From an uncultured Rubrobacteraceae bacterium (GTDB lineage Bacteria > Actinomycetota > Rubrobacteria > Rubrobacterales > Rubrobacteraceae), in NCBI GenBank assembly GCA_902805985.1, contig CADCUW010000442.1:1-12964 (forward strand): a stretch of 12,964 bases of DNA. The letters are read 5' to 3'. The notes below the pieces were generated by a model. That model searched no databases, had not been told where the DNA came from, and saw only the letters and a list, made by a program, of their open reading frames with translations. Position numbers and translations under genes: made by a program. This document shows, piece by piece, positions 5,955 to 12,656 of this stretch. Each line of letters starts with the position of its first letter. Position 1 is the first letter of the stretch.

Positions 5955-6836
5955 CTAGACGAGGGTTCGCAGGGCGCTCGTCAGTTCGGCGACCGTGGGT
6001 CGCCTGGCGGGGTCGGGGTCGAGGCAGCGGGCTATGGTCTCGCCGAAGGCCGCCGGCACCCGGCGGTGGACCCCGACCGGGTCGGCCCGGCGTGTGAGCT
6101 GCTCGTAGTCTTCGAGGTCGCCGTCCGTGCCGGTCCCGCTCGTGGGGTCCTCTTCGTAGCCCGTCTCCTCGTACCCGGCGTTGAACGGCGGCTCGGCGGT
6201 GGCCGTCTCGAAGAGGACGGCCCCGATGCCCCAGACGTCGGTTGCTGCGTCTACACTGTCCCCCCTGACCTGCTCGGGGGCCATGTACTGGGTGGTGCCG
6301 GCCCCCGCCCTCGTCGGGCCGGGGGGGTGGGCGATGCTCAGGTCCAGGATCTTCGCCATCCCCCTCTCGGAGACGACGTTCGACGGCTTGAGGTCGAGGT
6401 GAAGGATGCCCCGGCCGTGAAGGTAGTGGGCCGCCGAGCAGAGGTGAAGTCCGAGGTGGGCGACCTCCCTTATGGGCAGCCGCCTCTCGTTCGCGTCTAT
6501 AAGACACGCCAGGGTCTCGCCGGTGAGGGTCTCCAGGATCAAGGCCGGGGACGGTCCCTCGACAACCTCGTAGAGGCGCGCGACGTGCGGGTGGGTGAGG
6601 TCTCTGAGCAGCGTACCCTCGCGCAGCAGCCGCGAGGCCACGTTTTCGCTCTCGAGGAGGTCCTGCCTGGGCGTCTTGGCGATGCAGCGGCAGGCCCGCT
6701 CCTCGCTGAAAACGTCGTAGACGTCGTAGTTGTTGCTCTGGTGAAGGTGAGCGAGGATGACGTAGCCGGGCGCGAGCGTTTTACCGGCCGGAAGCGGCGG
6801 GCAGTCCACGTCGCCCTCGAAGAATTGCTCCTTCAC
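5955..6836 (-). CDS. Ser/Thr protein kinase with an altered glycine loop
   Basis: A 293-residue soluble Hanks-type kinase without a transmembrane segment or sensor domain. Catalytic elements are present: K54 (CIAK), alpha-C E73, the catalytic loop H146-L-D148-L-K150-P-S-N153, the metal-binding D165 in D-L-S, the APE motif at 186-188, and D200 in TDVWGIG. Unusual points are the absence of a G-x-G-x-x-G loop (this stretch reads HLHQSNNYDVYDVFSEERA), HLD in place of HRD, and DLS in place of DFG. I recall similar kinases from Rubrobacter-like Actinobacteria, so this is probably a distinct but active subfamily. An acidic insert (about residues 220-245, YEETGYEED) precedes the last helices. The GTG start overlaps the ABC exporter stop by 4 nt (GTGA), so the two are translationally coupled and the kinase may act on the transporter. 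Confidence 0.92.
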   Translation of the reverse strand: MKEQFFEGDVDCPPLPAGKTLAPGYVILAHLHQSNNYDVYDVFSEERACRCIAKTPRQDLLESENVASRLLREGTLLRDLTHPHVARLYEVVEGPSPALILETLTGETLACLIDANERRLPIREVAHLGLHLCSAAHYLHGRGILHLDLKPSNVVSERGMAKILDLSIAHPPGPTRAGAGTTQYMAPEQVRGDSVDAATDVWGIGAVLFETATAEPPFNAGYEETGYEEDPTSGTGTDGDLEDYEQLTRRADPVGVHRRVPAAFGETIARCLDPDPARRPTVAELTSALRTLV

Positions 6837-8677
6837 CGGCCCACCGCCTGCGATCCGGCGTGGTGGAGGTCGTAGAGGCGGGCGTAGGCGCCGGCGCTCT
6901 TCAGCAGGTCCTCGTGGGTGCCGCGTTCCGTCACGCGGCCGTCCTCCAGGACCGCTATTTCCGCCGCCTCGCGCACCGTCATGAGGTTGTGGGAGATCAC
7001 CACGGTAGCCCTTCCTTCCATGAGCCTCTGCAACGGCCGCATCACCTTCTCGCTGGACCCGGCGTCCAGGCTCGTGGTCGGCTCGTCGAGGACGAGGACG
7101 CCGGCGTCCCGGATCATGGCCCTTGCTATGGCTATGCGCTGGCGCTGCCCGCCCGAGAGCAGCCGCCCCTTCTGGCCGATGGAGGTATCGTACCCCTCGG
7201 GGAGGGCCAGGATAAAGTCGTGGGCGTCGGCGGCCCTAGCTGCGCCCTCTATCTCTTCGTCCGTAGCCTCACGTTTGCCATAGGCGATGTTCTCCCTGAC
7301 CGTCCCGTCGAAGACGAGCGTCTCCTGCAAGAGCACGGCGACGTTCTCGCGCAGGGACCCGAGCGTCAGATCTCGCAGGTCGTAGCCGTCGAGGCGGATG
7401 GATCCCGCGCCCGGGTCGTAGAATCGGAGCATGAGCTTCGCCACCGTGGACTTGCCGGCCCCGCTTTGCCCGACCAGCGCCAGCGTCTCGCCAGGCCCCA
7501 CGCAGAACGAGACGCCTTCAAGGGCGGATCTCTCCTTGCCGGGATAGCCGAAGGAGACCCCGTCGAACTCTACGCGGCCCTCGGCCCGGCCCAGTTCGAC
7601 GGCGCCCTCTCGTTCGGTCACGGAGGGTTCCTCGTCCAAAAACTCGATGATCCTCTCCGCCCCGGCGGAGGCCGAGTAGAAGGAGTTGAGGAGGCCGCTG
7701 ATGCCCCGGATGGGGCTGTAGAGCTGGCCTAGAAAGACGAGGAAGACCAGCAGGCCACCGACTGTGAGGTTCCCGCGCGCCAGTTGGTAGGCGCCGAAGG
7801 CGACCACCACGACCACTCCGGCGAGTTCGATCATGTTGATGAGCGGCGCGAACAGCGAGCTGAGGCGCGTCGCGGCCATCTGCGCCCCAAAGCTGCCCTC
7901 GTTCTCCCTGTGGAAGCGGGCGACCTCCTCGTCCTTGCGGTTGTACGCCTGGACCAGGGCTGCGTTCGAGAGGCTCTCCTCGGCCACCGCGCCGATCGAG
8001 CCGCTCCGGCGCCGCTCCTCGCGGGCGGCGGTCTTGATCTTGCGCGAGAAATGCCTCGCCGCCAGCCAGAACAGCGGCACGACGAAGAGTGAGACAATGG
8101 CGAGTTGCCAGTTGAGGTAGAAGAGCGCTGCGGTAAAGAAGATGAGCTGGAAGGCGTAGCTCACGGCCGAGGCGAGGCCGCTGAGCATCAGGTCCTCGAT
8201 CTCCTCGACGTCGTCGGTGACGCGGCTCATCACGTCCCCGAGCCGCTCGCGGTCGAAGAAGGCCAGGGAGAGGTCGTGCAGGTGGGCGAAGAACTCCGTG
8301 CGTAAAGAGACGATGAAGCGTCCGCCGACCCAGTCCGAGAGGTACTCGTCGCAGAACGTCGCGATGCCTTCCGCGAGTTGCAGGCCGATATAGGCAAAGA
8401 TCACCCACACGAGGAGGTCGAACTGGCGCGGGACGAGGACCTCGTCGACGAGGATCTTGTACATCCAGATCGTGGCGGCCTCTATGGCCGGGACGAGGGC
8501 GACGAAGAACAGGACCAGGGGCAGCAAACGCCGGTACGGCCGCGCGTGGGGCCAGAACCTGCGGAAGACCTCGCCGATCGGCACCACGGGTGCCGCCGCC
8601 ACGACGTCCTCGCCCTCCGTGGCGTCCGCCGCCAGCCGGCTGAGGCCCTCCCGCAATCTCTTCCCGAGCTTCATCAT
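6833..8677 (-). CDS. ABC exporter, fused permease and ATPase (ABCB/MsbA type)
   Basis: A 614-residue half-transporter that should work as a homodimer in the cytoplasmic membrane and export a lipid, peptide or drug. The N-terminal membrane domain (about 45-330) has six hydrophobic segments; the ATPase domain (about 367-600) has Walker A GQSGAGKST (403-411), Q-loop Q451, signature LSGGQ (507-511), Walker B VLVLDE (527-532) and H-loop H563. All are intact. The ATG pair at 8677/8674 is the likely start, preceded by GGGG; an in-frame TTG at 8698 would add 7 residues. It lies 25 bp past a hairpin and 76 bp past a poly-Arg small ORF, and overlaps the kinase gene by 4 nt. Motif order supports the class; substrate cannot be read from sequence. 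Confidence 0.95.
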   Translation of the reverse strand: MMKLGKRLREGLSRLAADATEGEDVVAAAPVVPIGEVFRRFWPHARPYRRLLPLVLFFVALVPAIEAATIWMYKILVDEVLVPRQFDLLVWVIFAYIGLQLAEGIATFCDEYLSDWVGGRFIVSLRTEFFAHLHDLSLAFFDRERLGDVMSRVTDDVEEIEDLMLSGLASAVSYAFQLIFFTAALFYLNWQLAIVSLFVVPLFWLAARHFSRKIKTAAREERRRSGSIGAVAEESLSNAALVQAYNRKDEEVARFHRENEGSFGAQMAATRLSSLFAPLINMIELAGVVVVVAFGAYQLARGNLTVGGLLVFLVFLGQLYSPIRGISGLLNSFYSASAGAERIIEFLDEEPSVTEREGAVELGRAEGRVEFDGVSFGYPGKERSALEGVSFCVGPGETLALVGQSGAGKSTVAKLMLRFYDPGAGSIRLDGYDLRDLTLGSLRENVAVLLQETLVFDGTVRENIAYGKREATDEEIEGAARAADAHDFILALPEGYDTSIGQKGRLLSGGQRQRIAIARAMIRDAGVLVLDEPTTSLDAGSSEKVMRPLQRLMEGRATVVISHNLMTVREAAEIAVLEDGRVTERGTHEDLLKSAGAYARLYDLHHAGSQAVGR

Positions 8678-8701
8678 AATCCCCGATCTACCACCCAAAG
8701 A

Positions 8702-8726
8702 CGGCCCCGCCGTAGAAGCGGGGCCG
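8702..8726 (-). terminator. Strong hairpin between the poly-Arg peptide and the ABC exporter
   Basis: CGGCCCCGC (8702-8710) and GCGGGGCCG (8718-8726) form a perfect 9-bp stem with a 7-nt loop. In the minus direction it is followed by TCTTTG, only a short U-run. It begins 27 bp past the peptide stop and ends 24 bp before the ABC start, so it could be an intrinsic terminator, a partial attenuator or an mRNA-stability hairpin. Confidence 0.6.
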
Positions 8727-8753
8727 CGTTATCTAGTTGGAGTTCGCTGGTCG

Positions 8754-8864
8754 CTAGGTGCGGCTGCGACGACGACGCCTGCGCCTCCGGCGGCGCTTCC
8801 TGCCGCTCCTGCTCCTGTCCGTGCTGCCCGCGCTTGCCGGGTAGATCTCTGAGAACTTGGCCAT
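8754..8864 (-). CDS. 36-residue small protein ending in ten consecutive arginines
   Basis: A short gene I do not recognise. The first half (MAKFSEIYPASAGSTDRSRS) is polar and ordinary; then comes G-R-K and ten Arg in a row encoded by mixed codons (CGC, CGG, AGG, CGT), ending S-R-T. The SD is one of the best in the window: AGGAGGTG with 6 nt to the ATG. Boxes of site B lie 64-117 bp upstream and a strong hairpin follows, then the ABC exporter. Two readings fit: a leader peptide whose Arg run slows ribosomes and tunes read-through into the exporter, or a genuine small basic protein that binds RNA, DNA or phospholipid. It is not ribosomal protein bTHX or the AURKAIP1/COX24-type peptide as far as I can tell. 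Confidence 0.7.
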   Translation of the reverse strand: MAKFSEIYPASAGSTDRSRSGRKRRRRRRRRRRSRT

Positions 8865-8870
8865 CCGTCT

Positions 8871-8878
8871 CACCTCCT
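8871..8878 (-). promoter_or_regulatory. Near-perfect Shine-Dalgarno of the poly-Arg ORF
   Basis: AGGAGGTG on the minus strand, 6 nt before ATG 8864. Its strength is the main reason to accept such a short, biased ORF. Confidence 0.75.
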
Positions 8879-8927
8879 CGGGTCTCTGGCTTTATCTGAA
8901 CTTGTGGGAGTATTGTGCGTTCGCCAA

Positions 8928-8981
8928 ATTAGGGTGTCATTAGGAACAGATGAGACGGTCCTAATGTGAGAGGGATCTAAT
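8928..8981. promoter_or_regulatory. Site B: ATTAG boxes at 11-bp spacing with inverted partners
   Basis: On the plus strand ATTAG lies at 8928 and 8939, a degenerate ATGAG at 8950, and the inverted form CTAAT at 8961, all exactly 11 bp apart; a further CTAAT is at 8977. CATTAGGA (8938-8945) and TCCTAATG (8959-8966) also form a perfect 8-bp inverted repeat. On the sense strand a possible -10, AATACT (8914-8909), lies 13 nt after the last box, so the boxes would take the place of a -35 as in Pho-box promoters. The controlled unit would be the poly-Arg peptide, ABC exporter and kinase. Confidence 0.65.
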
Positions 8982-9004
8982 GCGGGCCCCGAAAGAGCCC
9001 GTAT
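8980..9004 (-). terminator. Weak hairpin after the histidine kinase gene
   Basis: ATGCGGGC (8980-8987) pairs with GCCCGTAT (8997-9004) over 8 bp with one G-U wobble and a 9-nt loop, 17 bp past the kinase stop. No U-tract. It touches the last box of site B. Confidence 0.3.
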
Positions 9005-9020
9005 CGGAGGCAACGGGTGG

Positions 9021-10517
9021 CTAGGTTTCTGCCTTCTGGGGCTGCTGGCGGCCGGACTTCGACGGGTTTGCGTCGGGCCCGTCTGGCGTGACGGGCAGGT
9101 GGATGGACATGCGGGTGCCGCGACCGGCGCGGCTCTCGGCGGTGATGTGGCCGCCGTGGGCCTCGACGATGGTCTTCGCTATGGGGAGGCCGAGGCCCGT
9201 GCCGCCCATCCGGCGGGAGCGGGCCTTGTCCACCCGGTAGAAGCGCTCGAACACCCGGGGGAGGTCCTCCTTGGGGATGCCGGGGCCCTCGTCCTCGACC
9301 GTGATCCCGATCTCCCCCTGTCGCGACACGCCGGAGCTGAGCGTCACGGTGCCGCCGGGCGGGCCGTACTTTATGGCGTTGTCCACCAGGATCAGGACGG
9401 CCTGCTCCAGGCGGGTCGGGTCCGCCCGTAGCGTGCCGTCGGCCCGCATGTCCGTCGCCAGCGTGGCGCCGCGCTCCCGGGCGAGCACCGTGGCCCGCCC
9501 CGCCAGCTCGCTCATCAGGGGGGGCACGGAGACGGTCTCCGGCTCCAGCGAGGGTGGCGAGGAGTCCGAGCGGGCGAGGAAGAGAAGCTCCTCGACCATG
9601 CGCGACATCCGCCTGGACTCCTCGACAACGTCCTCCAAAAGGTACCTCTGCTCGCCCTCGGCGCCGAGGGCCAGGCCGACCTGGGCGTTGCCGCGCAGCA
9701 CGGTGAGCGGCGTGCGCAGCTCGTGGGAGACGTCGGCCAGAAAGTCCGTCTTCTGGCGGGAGATCTCGGCCAGCTTCTCGGCCGTCTCCTGCTGGCCCGC
9801 GTAGAGGCGTTTTAGCTCATTTACGACACGCACAGCCGCGTAGGCCAGAGCGGCACCGGCGAGCAGCAGGCCGACGACGGCGCCGAGCAGCACGAGCTCG
9901 GAGGTCTGCGCGGCCCGATCCACCCGCTGCAGCGAGTCGTCCGTCAGGGTCTCGCCCAGGCCGTCCAGCTTCTCCGCCTCAAGCTCCATCTGCTCGATCT
10001 GTTCGAGCCCCCGGTCGCTGGCCTTATCAAAGGCTTCCCTGTCCTCCACCGCCGGCTGCACGAGAGGCCCGAAACCCGAGAAGTATTCGTCCGCCCAGCG
10101 CCGGAAATCCTCCGGCTGCGGGGCGGAAGTGTCGTAAGGACCAACGCCGTCGAGCTCGTCTATCTCCTCGTACAGCCTCGTCCGGGCTGTCTCGTAATCG
10201 TCGATGCCCTGCCGCGTCATGCGGCCGGTGTTCAGGCTGTTGAAGTACACGTTCCGGTGGTAGTGGCGGACGTCCAGGATCGCCGCGCGGATGTCGTCGC
10301 CCTCATCCTCGAGCTCCACGTATCCCAGGGCCTCGGCGGCGACCTGCTCGATGTTGCGCGTCTGCCAGAAGCCGATGAGGCCGGCGATGATGATCGCGAC
10401 CAGCAGGCCGCCCACGGCCACCAGGGTCACCCGCCACGGCTCTGCGCGAACGCTCCTGATCCAACCCAAAACAACCCCAGCTCCCAGAGAACTCTCCGGC
10501 GCCCACCCGCGGCTCAC
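9021..10517 (-). CDS. Membrane sensor histidine kinase
   Basis: A 498-residue sensor kinase that should phosphorylate the OmpR-type regulator encoded divergently next to it. Order: first membrane helix (about 31-51), an extracytoplasmic domain of about 155 residues that looks all-helical with no motif I recognise, second helix (about 207-229), a short linker, HisKA with H265 in ADVSHELRTPL, and the ATPase domain with N-box N380 (LVDNAIKYGPPGG), G1 DEGPGI (409-414), the F-box FERFYRV and G2 GGTGLGLP (438-445). All catalytic residues are present. The tail is Pro/Ser/Gln-rich. GTG 10517 has CAGGAG 4 nt upstream; an in-frame TTG at 10469 also has an SD-like GGGAG...GGGG. TATAAT lies immediately upstream. 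The signal is unknown; the predicted targets suggest envelope sensing. Confidence 0.94.
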   Translation of the reverse strand: MSRGWAPESSLGAGVVLGWIRSVRAEPWRVTLVAVGGLLVAIIIAGLIGFWQTRNIEQVAAEALGYVELEDEGDDIRAAILDVRHYHRNVYFNSLNTGRMTRQGIDDYETARTRLYEEIDELDGVGPYDTSAPQPEDFRRWADEYFSGFGPLVQPAVEDREAFDKASDRGLEQIEQMELEAEKLDGLGETLTDDSLQRVDRAAQTSELVLLGAVVGLLLAGAALAYAAVRVVNELKRLYAGQQETAEKLAEISRQKTDFLADVSHELRTPLTVLRGNAQVGLALGAEGEQRYLLEDVVEESRRMSRMVEELLFLARSDSSPPSLEPETVSVPPLMSELAGRATVLARERGATLATDMRADGTLRADPTRLEQAVLILVDNAIKYGPPGGTVTLSSGVSRQGEIGITVEDEGPGIPKEDLPRVFERFYRVDKARSRRMGGTGLGLPIAKTIVEAHGGHITAESRAGRGTRMSIHLPVTPDGPDANPSKSGRQQPQKAET

Positions 10518-10528
10518 GGCGCTCCTGC

Positions 10529-10536
10529 ATTATACT
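10529..10536. promoter_or_regulatory. Overlapping divergent -10 boxes of the two-component system
   Basis: ATTATACT at 10529-10536 contains TATAAT on the minus strand (10534-10529) and TATACT on the plus strand (10531-10536). The plus-strand box ends 10 nt before the regulator ATG at 10547, so that transcript would start at or within a few bases of the ATG, and no SD precedes it. The minus-strand box lies just upstream of the histidine kinase SD. No good -35 is seen for either. Confidence 0.5.
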
Positions 10537-10546
10537 TGCGGCCGAT

Positions 10547-11236
10547 ATGCTGATACTGATCGTGGAAGACGACCGCGCCATCGTGCGGTTCCTGGAGCGC
10601 GGTCTGGCCGCCCACGGCCACACCACCATGACGGCCGGGGATGGCGAGGAAGGGGTGCGCCTGGCCGCCGAGGAGTCCGTCGAGATGGTCCTCCTCGACG
10701 TCATGCTGCCCCGCCTCGACGGCCAGCAGGCCCTCCAGCGCATCCGCCTGCGCCGTCCCGGCCTCCCCGTGCTGATGCTCACCGCCCGCGACGAGGTTCA
10801 CCACAAGGTGGACGCCCTGGATTCCGGGGCCGACGACTACCTCACGAAGCCCTTCGACCTCGAAGAACTCCTGGCCCGGGTGCGCGCGCTCACCCGCCGC
10901 TCGGACCAGCCCTGGTCCTCCAGGATGGTTTTCGGGGACCTGAACGTGGACCTCCGCTCCCGCCGGGTCAAGAGGGGGGAGAAGCAGGTCGAGCTCTCCA
11001 GCCGCGAGTTCGCCCTGCTGGAGTACTTCATGCGCCACCCGGGACAGGTCGTGAGCCGGCAGCAGATCCTCTCGGCCGTCTGGGACTACTCCTTTGATCC
11101 CGGCTCGAACGTGGTCGACGTCTACGTCCGGTACCTGCGCAGCAAGCTCGACAAGCACGGCGAGCCGTCCGTGATCCAGACGGTCCGCGGCGCGGGCTAC
11201 CGTTTCGAACCGCCCGCCGAGGCCCAAGACTCCTGA
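10547..11236 (+). CDS. OmpR/PhoB-family response regulator
   Basis: A 229-residue DNA-binding response regulator. The receiver domain (1 to about 117) has the acidic pair E7-D8-D9 region (VEDDR), phosphoacceptor D51 (LLDVMLPRLDG), the switch threonine in MLTARDE, and K101 in YLTKPFD. The C-terminal winged helix (about 127-221) shows the family pattern: SSREFALLEYFMRHPGQVVS, then SNVVDVYVRYLRSKLD, ending VIQTVRGAGYRF. All receiver residues are intact. It is divergent from its likely partner kinase, separated by 29 bp. It appears to be leaderless (see the -10 boxes at 10529-10536). The family binds pairs of direct repeats spaced 11 bp, matching the three box arrays in this window. Its 3' end overlaps the end of the convergent broken lipoprotein gene by 40 bp. 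Confidence 0.95.
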   Translation: MLILIVEDDRAIVRFLERGLAAHGHTTMTAGDGEEGVRLAAEESVEMVLLDVMLPRLDGQQALQRIRLRRPGLPVLMLTARDEVHHKVDALDSGADDYLTKPFDLEELLARVRALTRRSDQPWSSRMVFGDLNVDLRSRRVKRGEKQVELSSREFALLEYFMRHPGQVVSRQQILSAVWDYSFDPGSNVVDVYVRYLRSKLDKHGEPSVIQTVRGAGYRFEPPAEAQDS

Positions 11237-11765
11237 GCGCCACCGGCCGGACCGCTGAGATCGACCTTCACCTCCGAACCGCCGCCGCGCGGCAGTACCT
11301 CCACCTCCGCCTCGAGATCCCCGCGTAGGATCAGGTAGTGCCAGCCGTCGCCCGAGTACTCGACGTTCGCGACCTACCATCCCTGCGCGCCGAACACGCC
11401 GCGGTAGAACCCCCGCACCGCGTCCGCCCCCTCCCTGGTCAGGTACGACACCCGGACGAGCACCAGCCCGCTCGCCTCCCTCTCCGGGTAGCCGGCCCGC
11501 ACCGAGCCGGGGGGCGCGGGAGTCCCGGAACGGGCTCGCCCCGCGCGTCTCGTGCCGGGATGGAGGCCGAGAGCGTCCTACCCCCCGAACCTTCCCCCGT
11601 GGTCTCCTCTCGCGGGGCCGCTCCCGCGAGCCGCTGGCCCTCCAACCTGGGGGACATATCGTCCTGCGCCGCAGGGCCCTGCGAAGCGCAGCCGAAGGAT
11701 GGAGAGAGGGATGCGAGTACGACGGCGAGCGCCGGGACGCCTGGCCTCGCGTGGAACGGACGCAA
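11197..11765 (-). pseudogene. Broken lipoprotein gene (frameshift and internal stop)
   Basis: The TTG at 11765 has AGAGGTGA just upstream and opens a signal peptide (MRPFHARPGVPALAVVLASL) with a possible lipobox ending S-F-G-C. This frame is good until about 11514, where a run of six G (plus strand, 11509-11514) requires restoring one base to enter the next frame. That frame reads well: GSVRAGYPEREASGLVLVRV, then SYLTREGADAVRGFYRGVFG. A TAG at 11376-11374 then interrupts it, between GAQGW and VANVEYSGDGWHYL; coding character continues to a stop at 11197. Restored, it is an exported protein of about 189 residues with a C-terminal domain I cannot name. Two lesions point to a true pseudogene, although a homopolymer sequencing error could explain the frameshift. 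It retains 11-bp boxes upstream (11855-11892). Confidence 0.7.
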
Positions 11766-11854
11766 CGCTCACCTCTCTTCTGGTCAGGTCCTTCCGTCGG
11801 GGCCTCGGGTCGGACGGGCTGTCTTCTCTCTGACGTGCATGGTAAGCCCGGCGC

Positions 11855-11892
11855 GTTAGAGGCCCGTTAAGCCGTCGTTAGAAGCCTCTAAT
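11855..11892. promoter_or_regulatory. Site C: GTTAG boxes at 11-bp spacing
   Basis: GTTAG at 11855, GTTAA at 11866, GTTAG at 11877 and the inverted CTAAT at 11888 are each 11 bp apart. The array is 90-127 bp upstream of the broken lipoprotein gene. On that strand TACCAT (11844-11839) sits 10 nt after the last box and could be a -10, the geometry of a Pho-box promoter. The plus-strand sigma gene begins 93 bp on the other side and could also be affected. Confidence 0.65.
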
Positions 11893-11984
11893 GTGGTCTT
11901 CCTCGGGAGGCGCCGCCATCCACTACCGGAGCCAGGATGCCGGCCGGCGCGGGTCGCCGGTAGTCGGGGCGTTCGTACACTATT

Positions 11985-12536
11985 ATGGGCGGCGTGAGGG
12001 GGGCTGACGCAGAGCTTATCCGGGGCTGCAAGAAGGGACAGGCGCGGGCGTGGGACCGGCTAGTCAGAAAATACGAGCGGCTCGTATTCTCCATTCCGCG
12101 CTCCTACGGTCTCTCGCCCGCCGACGCCGCCGACGTCTCCCAACTCACGTTCACCATCCTGATCCAATCCCTAGATTCCCTCACCGAGGAGAGCAACGTG
12201 AAGGCCTGGCTCGCCACCGTCGCCCGCCGCCACACCTGGCGTCTGATGGAGAAGGGCCGCCGCGAGGGCCCGGGCCGCGAGGACGACCTGGCAGACACCC
12301 CCTGGCTGCTCGGGAGCGAGAAGCCCTCGGAGCGGTGGGAGACCATCGACTGGCTCGACGGGGGCCTCGCGAAGATGGGCGAGCCCTGCCGCGGGCTGCT
12401 CACGGCCCTCTACCTCGACGCCTCGGAGCCCACGTACGCCGAGATCTCCGGGCGCCTCGGCATGCCCGTCGGGAGCATCGGCCCCACCCGCGCCCGCTGC
12501 CTGCGGCGCCTCAGGGCGGCCCTGGGGGACCGTTGA
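11985..12536 (+). CDS. ECF-type RNA polymerase sigma factor
   Basis: A 183-residue group 4 (ECF) sigma factor. Region 2 spans about residues 20-90: AWDRLVRKYERLVFSIPRSY, then ADAADVSQLTFTILIQSLDS and VKAWLATVARRHTWRLM, the -10 recognition part. Region 4 spans about 130-181, with the helix-turn-helix PTYAEISGRLGMPVGSIGPT followed by RARCLRRLR for -35 contact. There is no region 1.1 or 3, and the linker is of ordinary length. ATG 11985 has no SD; TATTAT (11981-11986) overlaps it and may be the -10, in which case a leaderless mRNA would start at the GTG at 11994 (codon 4). The next gene on the same strand may encode its regulator. Which genes it controls cannot be told. Confidence 0.92.
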   Translation: MGGVRGADAELIRGCKKGQARAWDRLVRKYERLVFSIPRSYGLSPADAADVSQLTFTILIQSLDSLTEESNVKAWLATVARRHTWRLMEKGRREGPGREDDLADTPWLLGSEKPSERWETIDWLDGGLAKMGEPCRGLLTALYLDASEPTYAEISGRLGMPVGSIGPTRARCLRRLRAALGDR

Positions 12537-12547
12537 CGCGCCCCCGG
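12522..12547 (+). terminator. Hairpin overlapping the sigma gene stop
   Basis: CTGGGGG (12522-12528) pairs with CCCCCGG (12541-12547) with one wobble and a 12-nt loop that contains the stop codon. TATTTTTT follows about 25 bp later. It could attenuate read-through into the next gene. Confidence 0.35.
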
Positions 12548-12656
12548 ATGTTCTCTCTGTCGCCCGTGTATTTTTTCGCTTCCCTCGTCGCATTCTTTTG
12601 ACGACGGGTACGGCGACACGGAGGCGGGGGGGATCCTGTACGGGAGGTACACAACG

